Source: Gymnopilus junonius
Lineage: Eukaryota; Basidiomycota; Agaricomycetes; Agaricales; Galerinaceae
DNA length: 64,000 nucleotides
Reading direction: 5' to 3'
Assembly (NCBI GenBank): GCA_015501075.1
Contig: JADNYJ010000185.1
Span: 1 to 64,000, forward strand
Position numbers and translations under genes: made by a program. Below are positions 36,600 through 49,171 of the stretch, one piece after another. Within the stretch, counting starts at the first letter, position 1. Each line of letters opens with the position of its first letter. The notes beneath the pieces were generated by a model. It was not told the origin of the DNA. It saw only the letters and a list, made by a program, of their open reading frames with translations, and searched no databases.

Positions 36600-36990
36600 T
36601 TAAATGTAATTCAAGAAAACGACTAGTAACACAGGGTGCAATGACCGAAGTGCTTTTTCCTGAGAATCATTCACTATTTTCCACATGCCCATCCAAGACC
36701 GGGATGAAAATTCATCCTTGAGATGGGCGAAGCAGAAACTATCCACAAATGCAAATCCAGAAATTCTAGCGGCGCCCAGGGAAATTTTCCGCAACAATAT
36801 GTTATAACGAATGTCCCACAGCTCAAGATATCCTTTTATCTGGAAGATAATTATATGGCCGTCGCGCTGAAAGGGGAGAACACCGCCCGAATTTATTTGT
36901 CGACTGAGCTCGCCTGAGGCGGGGTTCCACACGCCTATCGTCCCGTTCACTCCAAAGGACAGCAGATAATGAGACGATGTTTCTACTTTC
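36600..36990 (-). pseudogene. C-terminal fragment of a WD40-like protein
   Basis: It reads SSHYLLSFGVNGTIGVWNPA, SGELSRQINSGG, LELWDIRYNILLRKISLG and FCFAHLKDEFSSRSWMGMW on the minus strand. This corresponds to the last two blades of the WD40-like locus at 12445-13680 (GTICVWDPISGEL, FCIAHLMDESRSW). Nothing upstream encodes the remaining blades, so it is a fragment between the two BTB genes. Confidence 0.65.
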
Positions 36991-37529
36991 CAAATGACGG
37001 AGGTATGAAAACTCAGAATCTAATCTAATCTGACTACGTATTATCCGAGGTGACCGATCTCACTGTCGCCACACTGGCATATAAATGTGGCTCAAAAAGT
37101 AATCGAGATGAACAGTGCCGACTTCTCATTAACTAGGACCGTTTAATACTTGTTCGCTTAATAGTAAATACCATCCGAATTCGGGCTGCCGACTCCCGCC
37201 CCGACTCCCGACGGACGTGTGACAGATTGTGTAACGTTGCCTGTGCGCCATTGTTCTCCGAGTCACCCCTCTTTGTCTGCCACCAACCGGCCAATGGCAA
37301 GCTTTGAAATTGCAACGAGGCGCTGGATTTGTACAATTTTCCTAACTTACCCCCGTTTCTTTCCTTTCCATTGGGTGCTTGACTTGCCAGCTGTGCATTG
37401 CAGTGCCTGTTGAAGTTGACGAAATACACATAAAGTTGTCTTCTGACATCTCGTTTTCTCCTAAAGCTTCGTTTTCGTACCCACCGCCTCAGTCAACGTT
37501 GAGAATTCGACATTCAAGAATCTGCAGAA
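36991..37529. other. intergenic, promoter of the second BTB gene
   Basis: No coding region. Short similarities to the upstream region of the first BTB gene (GACTCCCG...GTGACA...GTAAC in the same order) suggest that the promoter was duplicated with the gene. Confidence 0.4.
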
Positions 37530-38984
37530 ATGCCTGTGTCACCATCTTCATCTGGCCTCTTCCGCTCTGGACCCACACGCAAGTTCATCATCGTGGACGC
37601 CCATACCATCAGAGAGGTGCCCTTTAAGCAAGAGGAAGCGAGATCGAAGAAGAGGCAACGTGTCGAGGAAGAAGCCGACAACGTTGAAGAGGAAAGGAGC
37701 AAGAAGAATTCTAGATTTTTCAGCTTGAATACAGAAGACGTTTCGCTCCAGCGTGACTCTGCCTTCTTCTTCCACGAAGACGAGACTGCGAATGTGTATA
37801 TTTGTGTAGAGGAGACTCTGTTCAAGGTATGCCCATTTGGTGTTTGTGAGAAGGATTTGTGCTGATCGAGGTTGTGGTTGGCAGATTCATGAGGAAAGGT
37901 TAAATTACTGCCAGTTCATGGTTGAGCAACTGCACCAGCACGTCAGAGACAATGGGCTAACTTCTGAGACGAATGCGGTGCGCTTCGTCCCTCCTACTTT
38001 GGAGGAATATCGAGCATTCCTGTGGACGTTATACGCTAGGTACCCTAAAATCCCTATTCAAGTTAAACAATCAATCCCTCTAATTTATTGAAACACAACA
38101 GCGCAGAGGAACTCGAGTCATCTCCAGATCAAGACTATGTGTCTAAATTATACCAATTGTTATCACTGTCCTCCAAATACGATATGCCAAAGCACAGCCA
38201 GTGGGTGCGGGAGACCCTCCACAAGACCATCGAGGAGACAATATACGTCGAGTCCTGCTCCTCCGCAGCTTTAGTCGACCTCACCGAAACGTGTATAAAC
38301 TTCCAATTATTCGACACGCTCTCCATCATCATAGACAAGTGGTGCAAGCTTCTCGAAGCCAAATCCGAGTCACCATCTGTTCCTGCTATGCAACTCGCTG
38401 ACAAATACGTCGATCCATCGGCAGACGGAAACACACGCACCCGCAAACGCGACCACGATTGGGGCGTATACGACCTCATGAAAAGATTGCAGGGCACAGC
38501 GTACTACGTCCATATCCAGAGCATGGTCGACCGCTGTCAGCCTGCTGAGTCATCCTCATCCTCGTCCTCAACCTCTCCCACCGCTGCCCTCCGCCTACTC
38601 CCCGATCCAAAACTCCATCCCACCCAAATCATGCGCGTCCTCCGGGGCTATTGGTCCCTCACCTCAACCTGGGAACGCCTGCGACTGCATCCGACCCCTC
38701 TCCCGCGCTCTACCTATTGCTCAGCGGAGCACCACTCGACGCGGTGCGTCAAAACCTGGGAGCGGAGGTGGGTGGCAGCATGTGGGTGGCAGAGGATCCT
38801 GGGGATCGGCGGCGCGGATGTGTTGGCTCTGGTTGAATGTTTGCGAGATGAGTTGGATGGGGATGAGGAGTTGAAGGGTGCTGGGACCACTGGGGGGTGT
38901 AGGGTACTTGGGTTGGAGGGGCTGAGAGAGTTGAGGGCGAGGATGAAGGAGGGGTTGGCGGATTATTTTGTGGATACGGTGTAG
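37530..38984 (+). CDS. BTB/POZ domain protein 2 (tandem pair) with novel conserved C-terminal domain
   Basis: Three exons: 37530-37826, 37885-38039 and 38102-38984. Exon 2 has exactly the same length (155 nt) and phases as in the first copy. The head is longer and Lys/Glu-rich (RSKKRQRVEEEADNVEEE). The BTB-like part has FFFHEDETANVYICVEETLF and PPTLEEYRAFLWTLYAR. Helical segments follow (VSKLYQLLSLSSKYDMPKHS; LTETCINFQLFDTLSI). The shared C-terminal domain contains MRVLRGYWSLTSTWERLRLH, PLPRSTYCSAEHH and ACGWQRILGIGGADVLALVE. A serine run (SSSSSSSTSP) in the linker is variable between copies. The frame is intact throughout. Confidence 0.85.
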
Positions 38985-39353
38985 GTTAAAATTGAGTAGG
39001 CATGGACTGGGTATACTGTAGAGATAGGCCTTAATAATGGAATAGTATACCTGCACTATTTGCATAGTCATTGTATTTCTTCGTGTTCCCTTACATTTTT
39101 GGTTGACGATATGTATTGAATAGTATAATTGGGAATTTATATAGCAAAGGAAATTCAGTCATATTCTTAACTTATTTCCGACTTATTGCTCGTTGTCTTT
39201 CTTACAGGATATCTCGCAAGCCACCCACCGACACCCACCGAGATTAATCGAATACGAACCATGAATCGGATAAGAAAAGCACCAAAACATTACAAAAAAA
39301 TTCACGCTCAAGTCCATCTAAAGTCCTTGCCATCAGCTAAACAAGGGAAACGA
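38985..39353. other. convergent intergenic region
   Basis: Between the 3' ends of the second BTB gene and ABC gene D. AT-rich; nothing supportable beyond presumed 3' UTRs. Confidence 0.4.
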
Positions 39354-42300
39354 TTAAGAGGATGCCCCAGCCAAAGAATAGAGATTATCCTTGTCCCCAC
39401 TTCCATCTACCAAAGCGCGTAACATTCCCGCTTCATTTTGGAGGAGATCCTTGGGTTTTCCAAATTCGACCTATATAAAAGAATCCAGTCCAGCTTTACT
39501 TTATCTCAGGTAAGACGAAATGGGCTTACAATGTGTCCGTCGTCCAGGACCATCTGAAGAACGGAATGAATATAAGATGAGAAAGAAGACCGACAGTCCA
39601 CTCACAATTTGATCAGCGTCCATGATGGTTTGCAGACGATGAGCGACAGTGATAACGGTGACATCGTTTCCGAGCTGACTGCGCAGGGTGCTCTGGATGA
39701 TAGCATCCGTTTTATAATCTATATTAGTACAAATGAGCTCACACTTTTTGAAGAAAAAATGAATAAAGATACACACCAATTGCAGACGTAGCTGTAAGTT
39801 TTTATTCCAATAATAATCAATCAGTCTCAAGGCGTAAGTGGAGGAATGAAGCTGACCTTCATCTAAAATTAACAGCTTGCTCCCTCTAACCATCGCACGC
39901 GCAAGCGCGATAATTTGCCTCTGCCCAACACTCAAATTTGTCCCTCCTCCAGAAATCTTGGAGTCCAAAGTAATCCGCGCTTCATCGCTTTCGTCCTGTA
40001 AAGAGAAGAGGCCTGCAGCGCGCAGGGCGTCGTTGAGCGTGGCATCGTCGTTTTGTTCGAATGGGTCCAGGTTTTGTCGGAGCGTTCCTAGAGAAAAGAT
40101 GTGTTTAAGTTGAATGTTCCCTATCCTCTCATAAGATGAGATTCATACCACTCAGAAGTTCGGGCTGAATGCGATAAAAAGGTTCAAGATAATTTACAAA
40201 GACTGGGTTGGAAGACACAACGTACCGTCTGAGGGATGATGGTTATATTCGACCTCAGCGCGTCCAGGTTGAGCTTGCTTGTTTCGAGCCCATCATATAG
40301 AACTGTGCCCTCTGTAAGGATACACCGCAGTAGTGCCAAGGTCAAGGAACTCTGTAAATGCAAAAATGATGAATAATCCAATACATGAAATCTATCATTA
40401 GCCCACCTTCCCACTTCCAGTCCTACCCACTGCACAATGTGTCAAGGACGTGTATATCACACGCTTGTAATAAGACTAGACTTACCAATTCCAATCCTCT
40501 GCCCAGATTGGATCTCGAAAGAGAGCTCATGGAGAACTTTTGGCCCAGTCTGTCGAAAAGAAGGATTAAATTAACATAAATTATCGTCGCGTCCAAAAAT
40601 AGAACAGTGAACGAACCTGGGAATAACGAGCAGAGAGCTTCTCTGCACGGAGAGTTCCACTTGTAGGCCAGGCAGCGGGAGGTACTCCAGCTTCCGTTGG
40701 TTCTGGTTCGTGGTCGATGTCGATATATCCTTGGATTCGTTCCAAACTGGGATTCAATATTGTTAGCCTTGAATGAAAATGAAGATATTTTGTTGCGATC
40801 CACAACACCTGTTCGCGTTGACCTCAAACGCATTGTATATCCTCACAAAGACCAGAATGACACTAGTGAATCCGACAGCCATGTTAAGCGTGAAGCCAGT
40901 ATTAGCGGCTCCCACAGGAGGGCCATAAACCAAAAAGATAGCAAGCGCTACAGTGAATAGTGCTCCAAGGCTGTCGATACGGACGCCGACCCAGCGATTG
41001 AGGTTGTGCGACATGCGGGAGACTCTGGTAAACTTGTCAATGCGAGCTAGAGATTCCCTCTTGAAAACTTCTTGGGCGCCATATGCCCTGATGGAAACTG
41101 GAATAATAGGGGTAGGTCATCAGAGATAATCAAGGTTGAAAGATATGACCAACCAAGTCCATGAATCGCTGCGCTGAAATGGGCAAGCATGGGAGAACGC
41201 GCGTTACTGAAAGGGCAGAGTCAGTTGAGCTAAGTGAGAAACATATGTTATTGAAAACTGACCTTGTTTCACGCTTTACGGATAACTGCGCCTTGAGATA
41301 CATGTTTCCAAGGAAGAATCCTACAGCGGCGACACCAATGCCAGGGAAAATGAAGATGGGTGTGAAAAGAGCAACCGCGCCAAGCTTTGTAATCATCCCA
41401 GAAGCCAAATCCAAAAGCCAAAGCAAGGTTTGCGGAACAGGACCATCGATGGAGTATATGTCTTGAGTGCAACGGGTGATGATGCGTGCAGTAGGGGTTT
41501 CGTCCAGCCACCTTATAGTCAGTTTCAATCAGTTAGATAATATCTTTGAAAAGTAAGATAACTTACCGGAAGGTGCTGGTGAGAATTGAACTGATCAATT
41601 TCGTGTTGATAGTCCTTGACGCTCGCAGTGTGCCGTAGTTGTAGAAGATATATGTGACAGCATAGAAAAGGAAGGTCGCCAAAAGAAGCGTCGTATACAC
41701 AGTTAGGTAGCTTAAAACCATTGTCAGGCCTTTGAAGCAAAAAAGGGTGAAATAGACCTACTAAGAAATATCAACCTCGGACGGCGGATGAGTTTCGTAC
41801 TGAGAACCCCAATAGCCAAGAAACCAAGTCTGGAAGGTCAAAGACCACTCGTTGATGAAGAAAGAGCCTATCACAAAGACGAAAAACAAGATGGTATGAT
41901 CACCGCCCAGACTCGTAATGAGAAGCTTCACAGATCGCCATGTGACATGGCCGACGTTGATCTCTTCCGCAATGACTAGCTTTCCGTCTGCAGGCTTTGG
42001 TTTCGCCTCCGGGGTGTCAATCTCTTCTTTCGCTATTTCAGTCACTTCCCTGTCTTCCTCGGCTTCGGCAGCCAATGTCGGATTCTTTGCTAGGGCAAGT
42101 GCGATTTCTGTGCCTTGCGATTGAACCCTTCCGTCAAGTCCAATGGAAACGACAAATTCTGCAACAGGGCTTGCAAGCGCAATGTTGTGGGTCTGAAGAA
42201 TTTTAGTTGCAGCCAAGAACTAAGCACCCTTACGTACTTACAACGAGTAATATAGTTCTGTCTTTGATCAGGTCGCCTCTGAAGCATTGGTCGATAATCC

Positions 42301-45300
42301 ATGCAGAACTAGATTACGTCAACAAAGCGCGAGAAGTAGATAAATAAAGATTCGCCCACGTGTGAACGTCCAAAGCAGCCAGGACATCATCCAGAAGGAT
42401 GACTTTTGCAGGAGAATAAATCGCTCGCGCCAAGGTGACACGCGCCTTCTGTCCTCCACTATGGTTGATAAGTTCAGAGAATAGTAATTTATTTAAGTCT
42501 GATATGCTCAAACCTTAGCGTCAGCCCTCTTTCTCCAACTTCTGTCGCATCTCCAGCCTCAAACAATTCAAGATCACGTTCTAATGCGCACTGTTTAATG
42601 ACTGCACAGAAGGTGAGCAGAAGAATGGTAGGTGGGATCAGCTAATAAACACCTTTACGATAACGCTCTTCGTCATAAGGAGAGCCAAACAAAATATTGT
42701 TTCTGATGGTTTCGTTCTGAACCCACGACTCTTGGGCAGCGTATGCAACGCCTCCATCACGAGGAAGATTGAACCACGAATCAGGACCTTCAGGAATGAA
42801 ATGCAATTCACCTACACAGGGCCTTGTCAATAAACGCACTGATATACATTGCAAGAAAGGCTTTTACCGAGGAGCGCCATTAAAATCGAGGTTTTCCCGG
42901 AGCCACTGCTGAGTTTATTCAACAACCGAGAAAAACGATATCGCTATAGGAGGTTACGCACGTAGGACCAATGATCAAATTGATAGCATCGCGCTTGAAA
43001 AGCAGTTCACCATTCACGCGAAGCTTGAATATACGGCTCGAGGGCGTCGCCGACCCGTCTTCGTCCTCAAGGGACCACGAGAAAGTAGCATTTCTAAAGC
43101 CAATTTCAGGATTGAGCATAGCAGACGGAGCTGTGAGTGCCTGCGAATCAGTTGACGATTTTTCGGTGAAAGAATCCAACAGTTCTGTCTTGTTGAGGAA
43201 CTCCTGTACACGGTCCAGAGAGACTTTGGCTAGAGAAAAGTTTTCAATTACAGTTACTGAATGATGAATATATATACAACCAACCTTGGATGATTGTAGT
43301 GCCTTGCCAAAGTAGCCGACTAAGCTGCTCTCTGAGCATATCGAATACGCTCATGCTCGAAAAGATAATTGAGGCTAAAGGACAGTTGGCAAATGCAACG
43401 ATAATTTAACGAGTGAATAAACATACCATTGAGCTGGCCTTTCATTACAACAGTGTAGGTCATATAAGTTCCCAGCATCGTCAGAGTAGGGAAGAAATAG
43501 CTATGGCATGACTAAATTAAGAAAGAGGGCAATTGGAGGTTGGCGGAATTCATTTACCTCATCAGTCCATTCGCTTGATCTAGAAGTTTGACCTTCCATA
43601 ACCGTTTGAGCTCTTCTTCACGCGCCTTTGGAGGCGTTCAGACATTTTCTTCTCCCAACCGAAAAGCTTGACCATGCGCAGAACATTGACCATTTCTGAA
43701 ACAGCTTGAACTCTGGCATCAGTCTTTATGAGAGTAAGCTGTCGCGTTCAGTCAGAAGGAATCATGGATCCACGCACAAGCTTTAACCTCTCCTTCTGTG
43801 TTCGGCTCAATATTTTTGCCACATAACCTGGTGCTGGGAAGAGCGCCACCATGATGCCGATACCGACAAATGCACTATCGACATGACTTAAACGACTTCA
43901 CCTAAAGAGCAATTGAATTGGACCAAACCTCCAGCCGAGAACTTTGTAAAGGAAAACGACGCAGAAGATAATCTGCACAGGAACATAGAGGACTAAAACC
44001 ATGATGAACAAATGAAAAGCAGAGAAGACTTGACCACTCACCCACAAGCAAGAAGTCTCTTCCGCTGACAATATTATTCAGATCGGTGGTCACCAGATTA
44101 TTGATCTTGCCAACTAGATTGCCATCGGACGCTTTTTTCTTCTCTTCTTTCTTAGGTTCCGCAGGCATATCTTTTCCTTTTCCTTTTCCTTTCAGGATCG
44201 AACTTGGTGAAGCAGTGACCGTAGCTTGAGAACTAGCTGCGGAAGCTTCACGAGATGTCACAGCAGTGGAGGTCTGAGACGCTTCACTGGCGTTCTCGAC
44301 CCTCAACCTATTTCCTGTATCCGCATCGGTTCCCTTTTGAGAAGCATTATCTGGAGTAGCAGCACTTGAACCGCTCGGAGTCGGAAGAGCAGGAGTACTG
44401 GGTGCGTCTTTAGGTTTGGCATCAGCATCTTCTGACGTTTCGGCCTTCAACCGGATTCGCAAACTGTGCTCAAAGACAAGCTGCGTAATGAGACCTTCCG
44501 TACGGGTCAATGTACGGGTCGCAATGAAGATATACCACTGCCATGCCAAAGACTGCAGCATAGGTCCGACAAATAGCCAGATAATCCAGAACCAAAGTTG
44601 CACAGTAGCATCGTCGCCGCCTGTCTCCATGTAGCTGTAAAATATCAACTCACAGTAAGATAACTGGCATTATTGAATCAAAGAAGAAACAGTTAACTTT
44701 AAAATACGATTTATGCCAATTGGAGCAGCGAAACCACCTAAAGCATACAAGATTACCATAGACGCCAGTACCACATATTCGGTACCTTAAAGAAGTTGCT
44801 CGCTATCAGATCTTTTTGTATCAAAAATCCCAACCACTTACGATAAACACGCATTAGGCCGAAGAACAAAGAACGACGTTTTGCGCCATGGAAGGTATCC
44901 AAATGCTAATGAGCGTGAATATCAGCCTCAAAATGGCACAGGCAGAGTAATACTAATTACTGGAAATGCCTTCTCTGTCCTGTATTTTGCTCTATCATAA
45001 TCAGCTAGAGGAGGCAGCTGGTCCGCACTCAAATGAGGAACTCTGTAGCCTAGCATAATGACTGGGTCTAAAAAGATGTAAGTCATCATGGAAAAGATAG
45101 ACGCAGTTTGTTCTGGGTTAGGTTCAGACATAGGGTTCTGTGCAAAATAGATATTGAGAGAAGGAAATGCAGAATTTCAAGAGCGAGCACCTTCGGGTCG
45201 ATAGGAACATATTGACGCGGAATGAAAAGAGGGATGAAAAGGGAGGTGAAGGCGAGTACAGCTAGCTTTGCAAACAGTGTCTTGCCCTCAGCTTCATCTT

Positions 45301-46022
45301 CAGGTCGCTGATCGTAGGTGGCTAGAGGCCAAACGTCCCTGTAAGCATAAACCAATCCAGCAGAGGTCAGAAGAAGGACGTTGTATCTAGTAGCGGAATT
45401 TCTCCATTTAGTCCATGTAATGGCGACGAGTGCCAAAAGCGAAGCGTAGGACTAGATTTTTCGTCTAAAATATGATGGTGATGGTTCAACGAAAAGGCTG
45501 CTCACGTATGAAATGGTGGTCAACAACTCGGGACATTCCGCCAACGCGTCCAAGTTCCGATCGATCCATGAGCCATCTGTGTCCTTGGCTTCAAACGCAC
45601 ACCCACTACTACGCAGGGTGACGACGGACATCGCAAGCAAAGCTACACAACCCGCCAGACGTAAAAACATGAATGCGAAGATCGTGTACCCGCCATAGGA
45701 CCGGACGTGTTTCTTCAGCTTGTGCAGCATGGACACTCGTCGCGTCGTGTCGTCTTCATCGTCGACTCCTGAATTGAAATTGATGCGCCTCTTCCTGATA
45801 GCGGACACCAGAATATGGAGGAATAGTGACACGAAGGTGATGCATGTTACGGCGAATGGAATGACGCGTGTTTCTTCTAACAGTTGGCTGTGTGGGAAGA
45901 CGTGAGCACTATCAAGAGGACCTGGCATGAAGGAAACGATGCTTTACTCACTCCAGCGCCGGGCGATCGTTAATAGTTGTTGGATTATACGGCGTACCGT
46001 CCTGGTACCACAACGTTCCCAT
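39354..46022 (-). CDS. ABC transporter, ABCC subfamily (copy D), one apparent -1 frameshift
   Basis: The reading starts [19 protein letters not shown] at ATG 46022, though an upstream exon is possible. N-terminal membrane segments ([38 protein letters not shown]) are followed by TMD1 and a Ser/Thr/Ala-rich insert with [22 protein letters not shown]1 has [26 protein letters not shown] and [14 protein letters not shown]2 carries [20 protein letters not shown]2 has GRTGSGK, LSVGQRQ and LLILDEATSAID. It ends LYSLAGASS and TAA at 39354-39356. In the TMD1 loop, a missing base near 43630 (CAAAGG for CAAAAGG) shifts the frame before [16 protein letters not shown]. Otherwise all exons are open. Introns match copies A and B except that the one after SGGQK is absent. 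It probably exports a hydrophobic or conjugated compound; the substrate is unknown. Confidence 0.88.
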
Positions 46023-46678
46023 CGGGACAAATGCAGCACCACAGGATTTAGCTTGGCTGGACCCGTTCAGTTCACGATTCACACGGTACTCTGCGCGCTG
46101 ACACCAATCTTTTCAAGGGGACGTTATTCAACAATCGACAGAAGAGAATAAGTATGTCAAAGGAACAAGGGTCGAGTCATAATCTTCTTCTTCACACTCC
46201 CCGTCCGCGATAAGAACTTTGAAGTCTGAATCCGGTTGACGTTTACCATCAGTGATCACCAATACCTCACCATGTGGAATCAAACTCTGAAGTGTTGGGT
46301 GTCACTGGACTTTATTAGATCGCTATGGACTACCATGTGCACAAAGGTGCTCCTGGTATAAATTACCGGTGGATTGGGTGCCAGGGGCTTTGGAACTGTT
46401 TGAAGGTGCGTCCATCCTTCCATAATTCTCTCCGGATCCAGCTTATCGGGTGAGTCAGTGACTGCCATCTGCATATGCGTGTAGCACCCTAGTACGTTCG
46501 GTCTCTTGACATTTTGAAGGCCGGTTAATATACGATGTGTAAAGAAAAGCAGGCAAGCTGGAATAGATAATTCATTTTTCGATCACCTGTGGTGGAGATA
46601 AAAGAGCTGTGGTACGACAATGTAGGCTATACTTCCTGAGATCTTTAGTAGTATTCTCGGTGCTGAATTACTTCCAAC
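46023..46678. other. intergenic upstream of ABC gene D
   Basis: An in-frame stretch (DWCQRAEYRVNRELNGSSQA) continues upstream of the chosen ABC start to about 46110 and may belong to an earlier exon. Nothing else is supportable. Confidence 0.35.
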
Positions 46679-48520
46679 GTGGAAGGGATTTCAGGTCTGG
46701 ACCTTCAAGAACAACGAATAGAATTCAACAGAACCACGAGAAAGAAATTCTATATTTCTGGAAATGTGAATGTGAACCATCTACATATCAAGCTTCAAAA
46801 TTATCCATTTAGAGGCCTCCTTGTGGCAAGCTTCTTTTTCTTTGGATCAAGTCCTGGTCGGGACAGCGTGGATAGATTTATTCCTACCATTGCATACCAA
46901 CTTTCATTATCAATTCCTACCACCCGTCAGTTCATCATCAAGGCCATAGAAAACAATCCACTCCTCCCTCATGCATCATTATGGGATCAGGCGAAAACAT
47001 TGGTGGTTGAGCCGATTAGGTCTGTGCTTAGCACGACCTCTCTTGCCACCGACGCGTACCCTAGAATCTTTGTTATAGATGGCCTTGACGAGTGCACCAA
47101 CCCGGACAAGCAATGTGAAATCCTACAAATCTTGGTCCAGCTCGTACAGAATCTCCCGGTCCCTTTCGCCTTCCTGCTCGCTAGTCGTCCTGAAATTCAT
47201 ATTACTTCTTCATTTAACACTGGTCAATTGAATAACCTTTCGACACGCATTTTCCTTGGAAGATGACTATCAAGCAGATGATGACAGTCCTGCCGATGAC
47301 ATCGCAGCATACCTCGCATCCAGGTTTCACTCTATCCAACATACCCATCCGCTAAAATTATATCTCCCTTCACTTGGCCTCCAGTGGTGTCGTCGATGCC
47401 TTGTTGCCAGAGCATCGGGGCAATTTATCTATGTGTCGATGGTTGACAGATTTATCAGCTCAACACATCACAAACCTGAAGAACAACTGGAAGCTGTGAT
47501 GATGCCATCTGCGACTTCAGCCAAACCATTTAAACAATTAGACCTCTTGTACTCTACTATCTTTGAGGTCGTTGACTCTGCAAAGCTTCCCAGGACGTTA
47601 CACACTCTGGTCTTCTTTTCTTGCTTCCACCCTCCAGATTACATTTGCACACGAACACCAGCATTTCTGGAAAGGTTCCTTGGGTTACTGACAGGTGATG
47701 TTAGATGTCTACTTCTTAGTCTGGAATCCCTCCTCCAAGTCGGCGATGATCACGAAGATATCCGGATTTTTCATACATCATTGTCTGATTATCTTTTCGA
47801 TAAATCCAGATCTCAGCAATTCTGGATTGACGCAGGCTCTGTATATGCTGAAATTGCTGAAAATGGCTTCCAGATTACTCTGAGTTGTGGCCGAATAGGT
47901 GGGTTAAATACTATGGTCAGCATCTATATGTTAACGGGCTTTTCTGTGGCACTGAATTTTTTCACTAGACCATCCTTCTACTGAATTGGCTTTCTCCAAA
48001 GCGACCCCGACAATTGGTCTTCATGAGGCAATCAAAAACTGCAATTTTTCGATGAACCCTGTCTTTCGCATCTACGGCTACGAAACAACTCACTTACCTA
48101 CGTTACTTCTGGCTATCCGAAACTTAGTAAATTTTCCGACTCTTTACAAATATACATAATAAACCCCTCGCAGAATTTCTCTGATGCAAAACAACTCTAC
48201 AGAATGAAACTGACTGAATGTCTGGAACATCTGCCGATACTACAGTTTCTTTCTAAAGACCCTTTGCTGAAGCTGCAATTCATCATTATTATTTTTCTGC
48301 GGCCCTCTGGCACAATAATTCCGAATACAGGGGACTATATCATGGAAATATGTACCCACCTATTTGGTCCCTGGCATGCTAATAGTAAAATCTCTCAACT
48401 AGAGTTCGAAGCACGGAGCGATGATAGGTATGATGAATCTCTGCCAGTTTTTGAAGCACTTTATACGACTATGCAAGACGCTTTTGAGGACAAAGGGGGG
48501 AATATTTTCTAAATGGCAAT
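46679..48520 (+). pseudogene. NACHT-domain NTPase (NLR-like) relic lacking the P-loop
   Basis: It begins within the NACHT domain (LLVASFFFFGSSPGRDSVDR, FIPTIAYQLSLSIP). It carries the Walker B-type motif RIFVIDGLDECTNP and the following FAFLLASRPEIHI, DDIAAYLASRFHSIQHTHPL, ARASGQFIYVSMVDRFI and LDLLYSTIFE. Further pieces typical of basidiomycete NACHT proteins follow (IRIFHTSLSDYLFDKSRS). No Walker A (GxxxxGKS/T) is found upstream. A +1 shift in a T run near 47252 (RIFLGR followed by stop, against SLEDDYQADD in the next frame) and a double shift at about 47370-47400 break the frame. Weak pieces extend to 48520 and possibly 48870. The family signals in fungal non-self recognition; this copy cannot bind ATP as written. 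Confidence 0.7.
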
Positions 48521-49171
48521 GAATATGCAGACGCCGCCTTATACCTCATGAAATACCTGGATGAAGACACAAGGTAAGCCTTGGATTATGCTCTGCAGTC
48601 CACATCCATTGTCGACCAGATCACAGTTATCATGACAATCTACACAAGCAACTACCACGTGGACCTCATGTTCTAGTTTTTGAAGACCAAGCTGCCAAAG
48701 CCATTTCGTGCCTCTTATCCAGATCTGCTATTCGAAGCGATCTCATTGATTACATGGATAAACACCCCCTGGATAAGAAGTTCGACTTTGTAAGGTATGA
48801 TGAAGTCAGGAATGTACAGACAGAATATCGAGAGGTGTGTCGTCTACATTTCCCTACCTGCCTGAAATAGTGTCTTCGCGCATCTTTGCTCCTAAATCAC
48901 AGAGGGCAGCTCGTGGACACGTTATATAACAGCAGACCCAAAAACTGGCAGGTCAAGCAGAGCATGCAGAGGCTTCATCAGCAAGTTGATCAAAAGGCTT
49001 AGATTTTGGGAACGTCGAAACATTCTTTAATAGTTATTACCGACGAAGCTAATGTTCAACATTCATTTAACTAGGAAAATCTGTAGAGGAGGATCATACA
49101 TGCATTTATTTAAGGGACCATAATAATTACAGCTCTTTCAGTTTCACCCACTGTCGATAATGCTTGTCGTT
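48521..49171. other. mostly non-coding, possible decayed exons
   Basis: Plus-strand pieces such as NGNEYADAALYLMKYLDED and DLIDYMDKHPLDKKFDFVRY read like exons, but I could not assign them. They may be the end of the NACHT relic or a separate decayed gene. Confidence 0.3.
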
